A stretch of 64,000 nt of DNA from Ifrita kowaldi (taxonomy: Eukaryota; Chordata; Aves; Passeriformes; Cinclosomatidae), in contig VZRS01005616.1 in assembly GCA_013398055.1 (NCBI GenBank), forward strand, positions 1 to 64,000, written 5' to 3'. The notes beneath the pieces were generated by a model. It was not told the DNA's origin, did no database searches, and saw only the letters and a program-made list of their open reading frames with translations. Below are positions 26,101-39,887 of the stretch, piece by piece. Numbering within the stretch: position 1 is the stretch's first letter; each line of letters starts with the position of its first letter. The translations under genes were made by a program, and so were the position numbers.

Positions 26101-29100
26101 ACCACTATCAGCCAGCCTCAGCTATTTTTACTCCTAGATTTATGGGGCAAATTCATCCCCTAAATTCAATTTTCTTTGATGAAAGCTCTTCAGTTTTTTT
26201 TTTTTCATCCTTTCTCCATTGTCTGTGAGTTATGCTTTACCTTCTCTCTCCCAGGTGTAAGTCCCAGAAGGTTATCTGCACCTGCAGGGATGTTGCATTG
26301 CCTTCCTATATTTCTTTTTAACTACTGAAGTTATTATTTTCAGAAATAATATTTTTCATTCAAATGTCACTGTAAGCTTCAGGAAGCCCGAAAACAAGGC
26401 AGAATCTATGTTTGTGTATGTAGGTGGGTTTTCTTCCTCCCCAGTAGACCTTGGACCAGCTGGTGATCTGTGAATTTCTGTAGAATTGAGGACATCAGTC
26501 AATTACACTCTGGAGGATGCTCCCATTCACTTGCATTACTGTTTCAATTATCCATTAATACTTGCAGCAGGCTTGGATACTGATATCTATGTTAGGCACT
26601 TTGCATCTGTTTAAATAGCAAGTGAAAAATAACTTCCACAGAAAGGAAGGGAGTGCTTAGGGAAAAGAAATTAAATTCCCCAATAACTCAAACACCTACT
26701 CAGCCAAAAGGTCCCATCCTCCCCACCCCTGTCAGCCTTATGCAGGGATATTGCTGCAAGCCCATTTCCCAGAGCTGAGTTTGGCTCTTTGGGGAAAATT
26801 TATCCACCTACTAGTGTAAAAGCTGAATATTTATCTTGCAGGAGGGAGATAAACAAGGCACAAATGCACAAGTCTGGGTGAGGCACATGATACTCCTTGG
26901 ACAACTTGAATTACATTTAATGAACTAGACCAAATTCTGTCTGGGTAAAAAATAATTTTGAGGCAGAAAACTTAGCCCTACCCATAAAATACTCGCTGAG
27001 GGAGAAAAATCCAACATAGCCCAGAATTCTACACCCAAAATTTGGCTTTGGCTGTGAGGTCTTGGTTTTAGTTCCCCTCTGCTTACAGTGCTGCTTGAAT
27101 TATTAACTTAAAGTGCTTTAATGGTTTTGAGTGTGCCATTTTACTCCTCTCAGGCAGCTAAACCTCAGCTGCTTCAGTAGTTTGACAAGCATTGAAGGTA
27201 AAACACTTCTCTAAACCCCCTTGGCACCACATAACGAAGTAGGGAAACCGAGGAGGGATCATATCCAATGCTGCCCACCCTGATATTCAAAAGTCTGGAG
27301 CCAGACCCAACTCCAGGGAGCAGGCTGCTGAATCTCCTCTGCTGTTTGCATGGGCGCAGGTGACTTGAAGCAAACAGGCAGATCAGGAGGTGTTAGTCCA
27401 TGTAGAGACCTACAAAAATCATGGCAGTCCTAGAATTTGTGACTTGAAAGTTTCCTGACATCAAGGAATGCCTCTTTCTATTGAATCTGCAGCTGGTGTT
27501 TGGGGTGGATGGGGACCCTCTGCTCAGCAGCGCTGGGTTATGTGTGAGGGAACACCAGCACTGCCAGTGCCCCGGGAGATCTGGCTTTGGCCTTTGTCTT
27601 CAGCAGAGTACAGACATTCCAAACCAAAGGACCGGGGTCCCATGTGGTTTCAGGGGAAGGCTGTAAGGTAGAGATTTATCCCCTGAATTCTGAGTTTTAA
27701 ACTAGTTTATTTTTTCTAGCGTTTTTTCCACAAAGGAGTAGCTTTTATCTTGATTTTAAACACCACAACTGCTTTTAAAGGAACAAATCTCAAAAAAGCC
27801 CCACAGAGTAATAGTTCCCTACAGTGGCCAGATACTTCTTACTTCCATAGCAGATCTTAATTCTTTATTAAAGTAATTCTCCAGACCTGAGTGGTGACAG
27901 AAGACAGCAGTAGAGCACCACCCCAAGCAGTCAGTCATCATACTGTGTCATTATAATACACTAATGTGCTGAAACGCAATAATCCCCCCAAATCCCCCCC
28001 ATAACAAGATGTGGCCACGAGATAGACCTGATTTAAAACATCTACAAAGGTTACATGTGTTATGCTGATTCCCCTCCTCCACAGGGCGGCAATTTGGTGG
28101 GAAAAGCAGTGACTTTGAAAGCAGTTGGTGGGTATGGGATGTGGGCAGAAGAGCAGGAACCATTGTGCTAGAGGGCACAGGTTGATTAATTAGTTGATAC
28201 CACACACTAAGAAAAGGCTTGAGATAAAGGCTTTTCAGTGATGAATCAAGCCCTTGCACCAAGGGCTCCTGTCCCCTGTTCCTTCTCCTTCCATCCCAGC
28301 AGTGCAGAGCAAGGCTGGGTTGTCCACCAAGGAGCTCCCTGAGAAGACCCCAGCCAGCTGCACTGGCACTGAGCTGTTCCCCACCCAGGAAGGGGATGCT
28401 CTGGGTCTGGTACATCCCTCCCTTGTCCCACCATCACCCCCACTCATCACCCTGAGTCACACACACCCACCCCTCCCTGTGTGAGGAGAGACAGATAAGG
28501 AGCCTCCTCCAGTTCATAACCTCTCCAGTGCTCCATTTCCCTGGAGAATTCTGCTCAAGGGAATTATTCTCTGTGCCAAGACATTTGGTTCACTACAGGG
28601 ACAGTTATCTGCATATCTCCTGAAGACCATGGGAGCTGGTTTCTCTGTTCTGCAGTGCTGTGGACCTTTGCTAGGACTAATCCTCTGCATTGCACCGATC
28701 TGTCTCTCACTGAATTGGCTTTGACTGATTAAGGATGTAACTGTTTCTCACACTACCCTCAACCTTCTTAACCTCGGCACCAAGAAATATACAGAGACAC
28801 TCAGGGAAAGAGCTGAAAGTCTCACAGCATATGCATCCATAATCAGGCCTGAGAGATCCCAGCTTCTTTTGTTTCATTGTTAACAGAATCTGCTCCAAAG
28901 CTGCACTATGGAAAAGCAGGACTGTCTCTGTGGCAGGAGCTGCACTCACTGACATTTTTTCTCAGGCAAATTGAAATAAATGAACTGCAGCCTCCCTAAA
29001 CCCAGGCTCTTCATGGGCTGCCCCTGTAACCCAAGCAGCTGGGCTCTGGGTCAGGCTACTCTTCCCAGGAGAGGACCATCTTCTCAGGACAAAGTCTTAG

Positions 29101-30504
29101 TGGAATGAGCCTCTTCCTGCTGTATCAGCCTGTTTTCTGTGTCTCTGCAGTGTTACCTTAGAGCCCTCGCAGACTCAGTGGTCCCAACACAAAGCTCCTG
29201 GGTCTGCTGCACATCAAAGACCTTCTGGCTTACTGGTGGCCATGAGAAGATTCTCCTTTCTCGCAGGTACAATGCTGCCAGGCAGCCTGTGGCAGGTGAC
29301 AGGGGGTACATTCCCAGTTTCTTGGGATTTTCTGTGAATTGAGTACTGTTATACCATCTTAGTATCTTCATTTTAAGGCCTGGCATGACAAAAGGATGAA
29401 AAGTCTTGGTATTAGCCCATTATCTCTAAATCACTTCATTTCAAGCTGGGCTAAGGTAAGAGCAAATAGTAGTAATACCAGACATAGTGTGCAGTGCAGG
29501 AATAGATAATGCAGTTCACAGAGACGTTTCTATAAATATGCTACTTTCTAGTCTAGCAGGTTTCAAAGTTTCTTTCACACTCTGTGATTCAGCTAATAAG
29601 CTGAAAGATGCTTCTCAGGCTTCTTATTCAAGGACTTGCACAACCCATTCACCATCTGGCTGCCTCACAAGAGGCAACCCATGCATAGATCCCTTTGCTC
29701 TTTCATAATTTAAGTTTGCAGTTTCTTCAGATCCAAAGATTTCTTAATCAAAAGGAGAGTTGCAGCATCCCATTCCCACACCATGGCCTGCCCCCAGTGT
29801 TTGATAGAGTAATGTCTTTTGGACATAGCCTAGTGTGACTTCTGTTTGCCCAGATGGACAATACAGTTATTTAATGAATATTCCTGTGGTCAGGGGATAA
29901 ATTATTAAGTCACTGTAAAAGAAAATGATCTCCCTCCCCACAACAGCTCTAGTCAAATGCCAGAGTGAAGCCTCATCATTCATCTCCAGATCCCACAGGG
30001 CCATGTAATTTGACAACCACATTTTATCCAGCTAAATAAATGTTACTGATGCATGTGGCCTACGGTTGCATTTTGATCGAGACTGCGCTGAGCTATTAGG
30101 GAATTTGTGATTAAATGATCCATGAATTCTGGTTTTGAGGGAAATCAGCAGAACCATGCTGGTCCCACTCTATCCCTAATCACATGGCAGCCCAGCTGGT
30201 GAGGTTCTTTATGGCAAATATAAGAATGCCATCAGAAAATACTTGTCTGCAGAGAAACTCTCACCAGGACTCTCACTGGACAGACACATTCAGTTCTTTG
30301 AACATTGAATGCAGGGTAGCCCATTACTGTCTCTGTGGACATTGCTCCTTCTTTAGCACAGAATTTGCAAATGGACAGCTTATATCTCACCTCTTTTAAA
30401 GTGTATTTATTCTCCAAAATCTTGGACTTTATTGTCCGTTTGCATTTTCAAAAGCTTGTTTCTCTAAGCCTAAGCTTGTGCATCAGCTAGAGGAATTTGC
30501 TCAG
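23197..30504. other. Gene-free intergenic stretch, about 7.3 kb
   Basis: No exon or clear interspersed repeat. The largest frames (25038-25472, + and 27951-28415, -, 144 and 154 codons) lack recognisable domains. A short GTA/GTAGTA run lies near 25566-25590. GC-rich patches near 27480-27660 and 28240-28480 show no promoter or exon structure that I can recognise. Confidence 0.5.
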
Positions 30505-31258
30505 AGCCACGTCCCTTCAAATTTTTAATACCTCCAAGGATGGAGACTCCACAAACTCACTGAGTGACCTGTTCCAGAGTCTGTGCTCCCTCAATTTCCC
30601 TCCCTCCAAGAGAAACGTTTTCTCTTACATTTAAATGGAATTTCCTCTATTTCAGTTTCTGTCATTCCCTTTGTCCTGTGTCTAGACACCACTGAGGACA
30701 CCTTGGACACTGCAAGATGGCTCCATCAAATATTTATATACATGGACAAGATCCCCCTGAACCTTCTCTTCTCAAGGCTGAATATGTCTCTCAGTTTCTG
30801 CTCATATGTCAGGTGCTCCAACACCTGACCCATCTTTGTGGCCCTTTACTGGACTGGCTCCAGCACGTCCATGTCTCTGCTGTACTGAGGAGCCCAGCAC
30901 TGACACAGCGCTCCTGGAGGTTCCCACCAGTGCTGGATAGAAATGAAGGACCACCTCCCTTGATCTGCTGCCAACACTCTGCCTAATGCAGCACTGGAGG
31001 CTGTTGGCCTTTTCTTTTTGCTGCAAGGGCACATTTCCAGCTCCTGTGCAACTTGTGCACCAGGACCCCTGTGGTTTTTTCTGCAAAGCTGCTTTCCAGC
31101 TGCTTGCTCCCCAGCCCTTACTGGTGTCTGAGGTTATTCCTCCCCAGGGGGTAGGACTTGGTGTTCCCTTTGTTGTGCTTACTGTCAGCCCATTTCTCCA
31201 GCCTGCTGAGGTCACTCTGAAAGGCAGCAGAACCCTCTGGTCTGTCAAATACAAATCA
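30505..31258 (-). mobile_element. Older CR1 LINE fragment, about 750 bp
   Basis: On the plus strand: 'tacctccaaggatggagact', 'gacctgttccagagtctgtg', 'tcttctcaaggctgaatatg', 'ggactggctccagcacgtcc' and 'gttggccttttctttttgct'. This is the reverse complement of a long CR1 3' region, well diverged and lacking its terminal tail. The frames at 30717-30986 (+) and 30802-31254 (-, 150 codons) are inside it and are not genes. Confidence 0.85.
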
Positions 31259-33703
31259 CAACTTTGTGTACATAATGTAGGACACCTGCATATCTCAAGC
31301 AGGACATCTCAGTTCTGTTTTTAGAGCCAGAAGAGTGAAAATTAGATATCCCACAAAGTAACTTCAGGGGTCTGAATTCCTTATTAGTTGTGGTTCTGGG
31401 AACTGCTCTCCCTGTCATATCTCATTATCCTCCACTGCTCACTGAAAAGACCATATTTAAATATCAAAGCCCTGGTGCATACATTTTATTTCAGCCTCCG
31501 TGTGTGTTAATATTATTAGTATTGAAATGCTGAGATTTCAGCAGAGATGGCAAAGGTGTCTCTGCCTCACGGTCTCTGCACAGCCCTCCACTCACATGTC
31601 ATTGCTTCTGCAAATATGAAAGCTCCATCCCCGTCCTCCACATGCCACAAAAATATACCAACAATGAACCTTGAAAACAAGCCACCTTACAGCTCCTGTC
31701 TTTTAAAAAATGCTCTGGTTTTGTAATTGTCTAATTGGCTTGGCTCACTCAATGAGATTAATCTCTGCAAGGAGGAAGTGAGACTCTGCTTCTCCCTTTA
31801 CAGCTGGAGGACAGCATGAGGGCAGATGAGCACTTTTTTGAATCTAGGACAGATTTCTCTCCCTCTGCCCTTTGCAGGAGCTCCTCTGGAAGGACCCCAT
31901 CAGGAATTCTTACTCGTGGCAGCTTCAAGCCATCTGTTGCTACAGAAGAAAGTGTTTGCTGCAAGTATTTCTCTTCCTAAATAGTTACAGACCAGTTGGT
32001 GCTGTCTGGTGTTTGGGGTGCTCCTGGAAGGTGATCAGTGTCCAAACAGCACCTGTCTAGCCAGATACTTTCAGTCTTTCTGCTAAAACACACCCAGCCT
32101 CCAGATCTGGATGGATCACAGTGAATGTCAGCTGAATCTGCAAATGCCTTTTCTGAAATCAGAACAAGACTTGTGCTCTTTCTAAATTTCTTCTCAACAA
32201 CTAAAGCGGTCTCAACCAAGTCACTTTCAGTACTCAGATATTCCCAGTGACATGGATCACTGCCCATCTCACGAGCTGTGATTTTCTTTGGCACTAGAGG
32301 TGAAGACACAGTTCCTTTATCAGGAGATGGAGCTGTGCCAAGTGGGTTTCAGTCTCACTTTTCTGATGGGTCATTCTGCAGGCCAAGAATGTGTTTTGCC
32401 CTCCCTGAGCTTTAGACCCATGGGGATCATGTAGTGCTTTGCGTGATGGGTTAAAAGGCTTAGCAGGACCTCAGACCTCAGCTGGTGCCTCCCTCCCTGG
32501 CAAAGTAGGCTTAGTTTATACTTAAAACTACTCACTATAATCAATGTCATCATTTGTTTTAGGATCCCCTTTCAAAAGGAAGCATTCCCAGCCTGTGCCA
32601 ACCCTTAGGTAGAAGCACTGGGAAGGTGGGAGCATCCCAACCAGCTGTCTTTCAGGAGTAACTAAAGAAGGAAACAAGCTCAGGATCAGAGTCACTGTTC
32701 AAAGCACAAACGGTGGCTGTTCCATGAGGGACTGGTGGGAATACAATAATGAAAGCATGAAAGTAATAAACTAAGTACAGTAAGAACAAGAACAAAGGGA
32801 ATGCACCGGACTTCTTGGGACCCATAGCAGGACAGACTTTGACTTGTAGAATTCGGAAAATCAGCTACTTTTCCTCTTGGTAGCCAGTTCAGAGTTACTA
32901 CAAAAGGTGGCCTATCACTATAGGTGGATTTGTAAGAGCTGAGTAAGATCTGATCCAAGGACTTTACTGTGAGGAGAGAGCTACAGATGTCTTCACGTTG
33001 TGCTGTGGAGATTTTCATTCATTCCTTTGCCCCCATATTAACAGCAGAGACAGCGTTACTGGAATCTTGGCCACTTGAAATCTTGGCCCAACTTGGAAGT
33101 CAGAAAAGAAATACATTCATGTGTTTGACCCACTTAAAGAATAACCTTCAGGTTTCCCACATGCAAACAGGTTAAAAAGAGATCTCAATTTCTTTTCCAA
33201 GTCACAGGCAAAATCCTGTTCTTATCATCTTCCCCACTGAAGGATCCTAAGCTTTTGTGAATGCTGCTGGGGCAAACCTGCCCCTCAGAGAACAAAAACT
33301 ATCATTAGAGAGGAGAGTGGTCTTAGCTGTAGGGAATGGGCCTCGGATTGAGGACAGTGCGAATGTTTTCCAGCTGTGTGATCAGGATGCATCTTTCAGA
33401 AATGTCATGTAATTTGTGATTTTGTAAAATTATTATTCCATTATACTTCTTTTAATGTTTTCTTTTGGTTTTTCCCCCATCTGGATTATAATAAGGAAAT
33501 ATTTTTCTATCTAAAGGCTTAGGACTTCAATGCATACTGCTACTACTACCACCACGACCAGATCACTGTGCATATTTTCACCGTTATTAGAGAAAACAAT
33601 CCAGTGCCTGTTATAATTCAGGTCCTCTGATTCGTTGATTCTACTCCAACCCTTCCCTGAACCAGCGAGGCTTTATAAATCAACTTTCATTGTGCCCTGT
33701 TTC
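31259..33703. other. Intergenic DNA, no feature seen
   Basis: Short frames only, no repeat recognised. Composition is ordinary. Confidence 0.5.
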
Positions 33704-33773
33704 AGGCACGAGGCTGCACTGGATGATCTCCTAAGGTCCCTTCCAAAGTGAATTATCATATGATCCTGTTACA
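33704..33773 (+). mobile_element. Short old CR1 3' fragment
   Basis: Contains 'ctgcactggatgatctccta', 'aggtcccttccaaagtgaat' and 'tatgatcctgt', a diverged CR1 3' end in plus orientation, about 70 bp long. Confidence 0.7.
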
Positions 33774-34104
33774 TTGCTCAACTGGCTAATGACGCTTTGG
33801 TGACACATTTTATCTGAAGAGGTGACACATTTCTGGTTGTTGTGGCATCAAAGGCCTCCAATTACTGAAGTAAACAGTAAATACAGAGCTCAGTCAGGTG
33901 TCAGCCAAGGGCAACATTAAATCTGAGGAGAATGGAGCAGTGGAGAAATTTGACTTTCCTACTCATTATAACCAAAGTCTATGAAACAGAATGATCTGCA
34001 AAAGGATGCAACAAAAGTAGAGTCATTTTATTTACCTTTCCTACAGACTGGGTTAAATATACAGCATGAAAGGAAAAAGGAAGCTTCTTGAATTGCCCAT
34101 AACA

Positions 34105-34345
34105 GGGAAACATAAAATAATGGAACAATTTAGAGTGGAAGTGGAACTTGATCATCTAACCTCTGAATAAATAAGATCCAACTTCAAAATTAGGTCAAGC
34201 TGCTAAAGAGCTTTTCCACTCAGACTTTGATTGTTTCAAGGTTAGCACTGGGGCAACCTGTTCCAGGATTTGACCATTCTCATTGTGACGCCTTTTTTGC
34301 TGGATTTCACTTTCTGCTATTCATGTCTGTTGCTGCTCATCCTTT
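34105..34345 (-). mobile_element. Diverged CR1 fragment
   Basis: 'cataaaataatggaacaatt', 'gaacttgatcatctaacctc' and 'ggggcaacctgttccaggat' match the order of blocks in minus-strand CR1 3' ends, with many substitutions. Confidence 0.65.
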
Positions 34346-36711
34346 TGCTGCTCAGCTCCAGCTGGAGTCTGGCTCCACCCAACCACCCATATGTCTTGGG
34401 GTGACTCCATCACGTATATCCCCTACCACGGCTTTATGCCCAAACAATTAATTTTGTGCCTTTTCTGTGCCACGTGGGAATGGTCCCACCTTTTTAGTGC
34501 TGGTACAGCTCTACTGAAAATCAGTTTAATTGCCCTGGACTAAAACAAAGGGACAAATCTAGGGCTAAAACAAAGGGAAATCTACCTTTTCCTTCTGTGG
34601 ATTCACAGGGTGTTGAAATTTTCTCCTCCTCTGTATAGTAATTCTTCAGTGTCCCCATGTCATTCCCAACTCGCTTTTCTTTACACAGGGATCTCAGCAT
34701 TGCCTTCATGATACAGAGAGAAAGAACTGTTTAATACCTCATATCCCAGCATCTACTCTTGGTACCTCACTGGGATATTGCCATGGAAACAGGGGAAGTT
34801 TGAAATAAAAGTGGATACACTCGCTTTTCTTATTTTTCAGTAGGGACTTCAAAATTTACTGCAGTATAAAACAAGCCGTGTGCCATCTGCTTATTGAAAA
34901 TTGAATGCAAATATTTCTTTTCTTTCTTCTGGAGCAATAAATCACTGCCACGGTGTATCCCCTCAGAAACATCCTTACAGGGGGTGCATGAGCTCATGTA
35001 GCTTCCTGTCCAGAAGTTAAGGTGAGAAGAAACATCCTTGTCCTTCAGCCAGGGATGGCACAGATAAAGAACAGACTGAACCCCAATGGAAGGCAACGTG
35101 TACTGCACAACCAGAGCCGTGAAACCAGCTGCTGGAACAGAATTTAGGCTCTATAAGTCACACAGCCTCCCAGCCATTTTTGGGGAAAGGCAATTTTTTA
35201 CATATGATAGGAATGTGTAGGAAAATCTTCACAAACACACCAGTATCATTTTTTCCCTCTGTGGTCATTTTTTCTGTGAATCACTTGAGTCAAGCACCAC
35301 TGAACTGGAGGGCTGAGTCCTCTGTTTGCAGCAGCATGACGCTCTCAGCTGTTGTGACTGTGATTTATTCACACTGCCTTCTAATAAGGGGCACCAGATT
35401 ATGGTTCTCGATAAAGTCAGTGGGGATAAGGAGCTATAGCATCTAACTCAGCTAGCTGGAGAAGGTAAAGGGTCTGTCTAAGGCACCATTTCTTCCTGCT
35501 GAGATCTGTACAGGATCTCAGATTCCCTTTGTGTTATGTGCCACAGCAGAGACCTACATCCATCTTAGGAGGTGGCTAGAAGGTAGATCATCTCTTTTCA
35601 CATCCTTGGTCTCTCATTTTGTTGAGATTTCTGCTGAAGAAAACTTTTGTCATAATTTTGAATATTGGTTTTATGACCCAGACACTTGCCTGTCAGCAAC
35701 CTGTCTCTCTGAGGTGGGGTTTTGCTCTCTGCACTGGCATCAGTGTGATGCTACACAAGGAAATTCCCCTTGACTTGAGGAGATAGTCCAGACACACCAC
35801 TGAGCCTCTGACAACTTTGCAGGGGAGTGAGAAGATGTGGCAACACTGATGAGTGCAGTTGTTTCTTTGCCCTGATCTCAACAGCCCTTTTCCCAATCAG
35901 TGGTTAAAGAGCTTCTCTTTATGAGTTTCCACAAACTCAGGTTGGCCAGGAGAGGCTGCCTTACAACTTTTCTTTAGGTACAGGATCACCACTTCCTCTA
36001 GAAGCAGAGGGAGCAGCACAGCTTCCTAGGTCTTGCACTCTGCACATAACTCTGCTTCACAAGCAGCTCACGGGGCTGCAGCCTTTGCAGGGCCATCCAT
36101 CTCCTGTCTGACTTCGCCTCTCCCAGAGCTGTTGTGGGGAAAAGGTGCTCAGGTAGCAGTTGCAACCAGATTGTGTCTTCTGTTGCTGTTTCTCTGGTAA
36201 TCAGACAGCTACACTAATAATCATGTCCTTACAACCCTGGCTCCTGCTTATCACAGGCTTGTCTGGGAAGGAAAGCCTGCTGTGCCCTGTTCACTCAGCC
36301 ATCCGTCACTTCGCCGTCCTCAATGATTAATGTCTCCCTACCTGAGCCTGCACAGCTCTCCCTGGGAGGCACTGAAGCTGCTGCATGGCCAATGTTTTGG
36401 GCCCACTGGAAGATGGGTATGAATGATCATTACTAGGTAAATCCAGGGTGCTATGAAAATGTCCATAAGTGACTAAGCTTTGCACAAGATTTATTTTAAG
36501 TGTGCTTAGATCATGCTTCATTTAAGCTTACTCCTCTTTCATGGGCATCAGGTCAAATCTTCACAGTGTCCATTTGGTTCTGTTGTGTCTGGAGAAGTGT
36601 TGTTGATATTGAGAGGCTATATTTAAGTATCCATTGTGTCCCTGCTGTTCTGTCTATGGGATAAGGCTTGATTGGAGGTGTCTCCTTTGTGTGACACTGA
36701 TTCAAATGCAG
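34346..36711. other. Intergenic DNA, no feature seen
   Basis: No exon, RNA gene or clear repeat. A short duplicated 'ctaaaacaaaggga' lies near 34540-34580. The 36190-36330 segment is rich in TAAT cores but otherwise ordinary. Confidence 0.5.
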
Positions 36712-36831
36712 ACTCACAGTCTTGTTCTGGCTGGGAGGTACCTCAGGATGTCTCTAGCCCAGCCTCTTGCTTAAAGCTGGATCAACACTAAAGTCAGACC
36801 AAGTTGCTCACAGCTGTTTCCACTTGGGTGC
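36712..36831 (-). mobile_element. CR1 fragment next to an LTR
   Basis: 'ctgggaggtacctcaggatg', 'agctggatcaacactaaagt' and 'cagaccaagttgctcacagc' match an older CR1 subfamily 3' end, reverse complement. It stops exactly where the LTR at 36832 begins. I do not see CR1 sequence resume after the LTR. Confidence 0.72.
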
Positions 36832-37200
36832 TGTGGTGGGTTAACCTTGGCTAGAGACAAACTCCCACACAGCAGCTCTTCCACTTCTCAACAGGACACG
36901 ATGGAGGAAAAAAAAACCAAAACCAAAGACCAGAAATCTTGTGGATTGAGATAAAGACAGGGAGCTCATGTATCTGTTACTGTCATGGGCAAAGTAGACT
37001 CAAACCAAGGTAATTAATTTATTGCATGTTAAAGTAAATTTGGATTATGAGAAATGAACTGAAACAGCACCTTCCCCCCATACATTTCCCAGTCCTGCCT
37101 TCACCTCTTCATTCCCAACTCCCGAGGAGAGGAATGGGAATTGAGGTCAGTCCATCACAGCCCCTTTTAGCACCCTTCACTCCTCATGTTTCCCTGCTAG
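36832..37200 (+). mobile_element. Avian ERV solo LTR, truncated
   Basis: Starts with 'tgtggtgggttaaccttggc', the 5' end I associate with a common bird LTR family, followed by 'gagataaagacagggagctc', 'tgtcatgggcaaagtagact' and 'taattaatttattgc'. The 3' part of the LTR is not recognisable. It differs from the LTR family at 12.2 and 16.9 kb, although the two share the 'gagataaagacag' block. No viral genes are attached. Confidence 0.72.
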
Positions 37201-39887
37201 GAGGCTGCTGGGTTGGTTAACTGGGTCTTTGGGTTCTGAACCTGTGTAAGGATTGACCCTGTGAAAAGGTCTTTGAAGAAATATAATTTCTTATACACCA
37301 ATTTTCTACAGAGGATTAGCTGGTGTAGGGCAGGCCAGGTAGCTCCCCAGTAAATTTGAGGTAGAATAAATGCCTCTGTGTATTTGTCCAGAAACACACA
37401 CTCCATCAGAACCAACTGGAAACTCTACACAGCATGGCCATGGGCTGAGGAGAGACCTGAAACCAGGTTTTACAGCTCACCTGCTACACAACAGCTCAGT
37501 AAGACCCTGACCTCATGGTGGATGTGAACCCTTGTGCTGTCTCTGAGGTTGTGGGAAGTCTGGAGGGAGCTCAGGAACACCTCCAGATCATAACTTCCTT
37601 CAGCTTTTTCACTAAAGACCAAGATACACAAAATAGGATGGGTTTTTTTAATGCAAGATGACTGTATCCTTCTGCCTCTACAACTCATTCAGCCCTGGAC
37701 CACATCAGATCATCTAATGAAGCACACAGGGAAGAAATGGCAAGTTTGAACATTCATCCGCTAAAGGAAACTACATGATCACTCAATAGTGAGTGCTCCC
37801 ACTATCAACATGGGCTGGATTTAAATGATCAAAGGCAGGCCAAAATCATCTTGAAATTATCCAGGTGCAATCACCACAGATTGTGTTTGGGATTCCACTT
37901 ACCAAGGGGGCTTCCAGAGCTCTCCCTTTCGCTTAAACAGCATCTGGTCACCTCTTTTTCTCCTTGTTAGAAGATCTGCCAGACTTGATTGACTTTTTTT
38001 CATTAGGACTCCTGACAAGACCACGTCTGGGAAAGCCCTTTTGGCCTACAAGCTGTTGCAAGGAGGTGGAGAATGTCCAAAGGACAACAAACACAGTGTG
38101 ATTTGCGTTCTAGATTCATCCCTCTCCTTCAGGGGAGCAGGCACTAATCGTTGCCTGCAGCACTGGGTGATTAATTTAAATGATTTAGCACCTGGGGATT
38201 AACCTTCAGAGAGAGATCGATGTTTTGGCTGTTTCCTACATTATTACCCTTACAGCAATTACCTCCCACAGATACTTGCTCTTGTGCTAATGAGCCAGAA
38301 GCTATTAGCATCCACATCCCCTATCTACACGTTTTATAGTTGCAGGAGGGTTTTTCCTTGATGACCACAACTTCTGGACAGGTAAATTTACAACATGAGT
38401 AGAAAAAACTTTTCTGAAGATGTTTCTGGAAGGAAAAAAGAATAGGGGAAATTGTATTAGCATTATGGAGAGAAGTGTGTTGTGAGTGTGAAATCAGAGC
38501 CAAGGAGAACAGAATCAGACTCTGTTAATTGCTGCCCTACCCCCCCCTTCTTTTTCACCACATCTGTATTCAGCTGAGTCCTATCTCAGTGGTGTTGGCT
38601 TTACCACCCATCAGTTTGTCCCATAGCACCACACAGGCTCTTGCACCAAAATATGGATTACTTTAACACATCAGTCCAAATATTCCTCTTATTTACAGTA
38701 ATATAAATTCCATGAGTTTATATCAGATTTATTGTGAAATGCAGAGTCCATACCATGTTAATCAGAGCCCTTGCACAGCATAGGGAGAGACAGACTAACA
38801 CAGGAATACAAACTGGGATCACTTCTACTGTGCAGTGTTTCACAATGGCAACGTGAATCTAGAATGGAGGGACATTGTCTTCCTGCTTCATCTCTGCTCC
38901 TGGTCTCCTTTCATCTCTTGGCAAAATGATTTCAACTGTCTTAGCAGCTCCCTTTTTATACATGGACTTTCTTACATTTTATGAAGTAGAAATAAGGAAA
39001 GAAAGGCACAGCGGTAGTTGTTCTCACTAAGTGTGAGCCATCATCAAGAGGCATCTCTCACTCATAGTTTGAGATCAAGGTCACTGAGGTTGTGAGTTGG
39101 CCTTTTCCCCTCTCATTTCTGTGTATAACACAGCAAACCTCTGTCCTAAAACTCCACAGATATCAGCATCTTCCAGTTTGCCTCTGCATCCTATTACTCA
39201 AAATGCAGCTGGGAATACTCATCAGACACTACAACAGTGAAACACAAGATAAAAGCTCCTGCTCCTGCTCCACTGGGCAGCACAGCACACCAGAGGATGG
39301 ACTAAACTCTTCTTCCTTGAAAAATCAGCTGCTGGCTTCTGTGGAGAGAAGGAACAAGACATACTGTATGTTCTCCTTTTATTCAAACCTAAGTTTGAAT
39401 GTAACAGCTGTTGGTTGCTCCCTTTGAAAATACCAAGTTCATTCATATGACTTGAACTTCCAGAGTGAAACTGGGGTCTGTTGTGACACAAGACCAATAG
39501 TGTGGGAGGTATGTAGGAGCAAAATCAATATTGAAGTAGAGGGTTTTTTCCTGCCTCTCAACTTTGACCAGAAAGTAGAAGGCAAAGATTAACTCAGTAT
39601 AGACTGGGGTAGTATAGCTCAGTAGTTTGATCTCTAGCATTTCCACCTTCTTAGAAATGAAGTTACACATTCCCACCTCAGCCAGATCTGGAAGAAATAA
39701 CCCCAGAGCTAAGTCAGGACAAGTCATCTGAATCCATGACAAGTGTTAAAGCCAAGAATTTTCATCAACAGCCTCTATGAAAGTGGCACAGTGCATTGGC
39801 TTCATCTACAAGGACATTTTCTTCCTTTTCTTCAACAGTCAGCATCTCCCAGCAGTAAAATGCTGGAGCCCAGGATAGTCTGAATAT
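37201..39887. other. Intergenic DNA
   Basis: No gene or interspersed repeat recognised. The block 38100-38310 is AT-rich with several TAAT/ATTA cores ('tgattaatttaaatgattta', 'gtgctaatgagcc') and is a possible conserved non-coding element. Confidence 0.45.

Noticed and set aside
30802..31254. 150-codon frame on the minus strand
   Set aside because: Within an old CR1 3' region, with no reverse-transcriptase motif.
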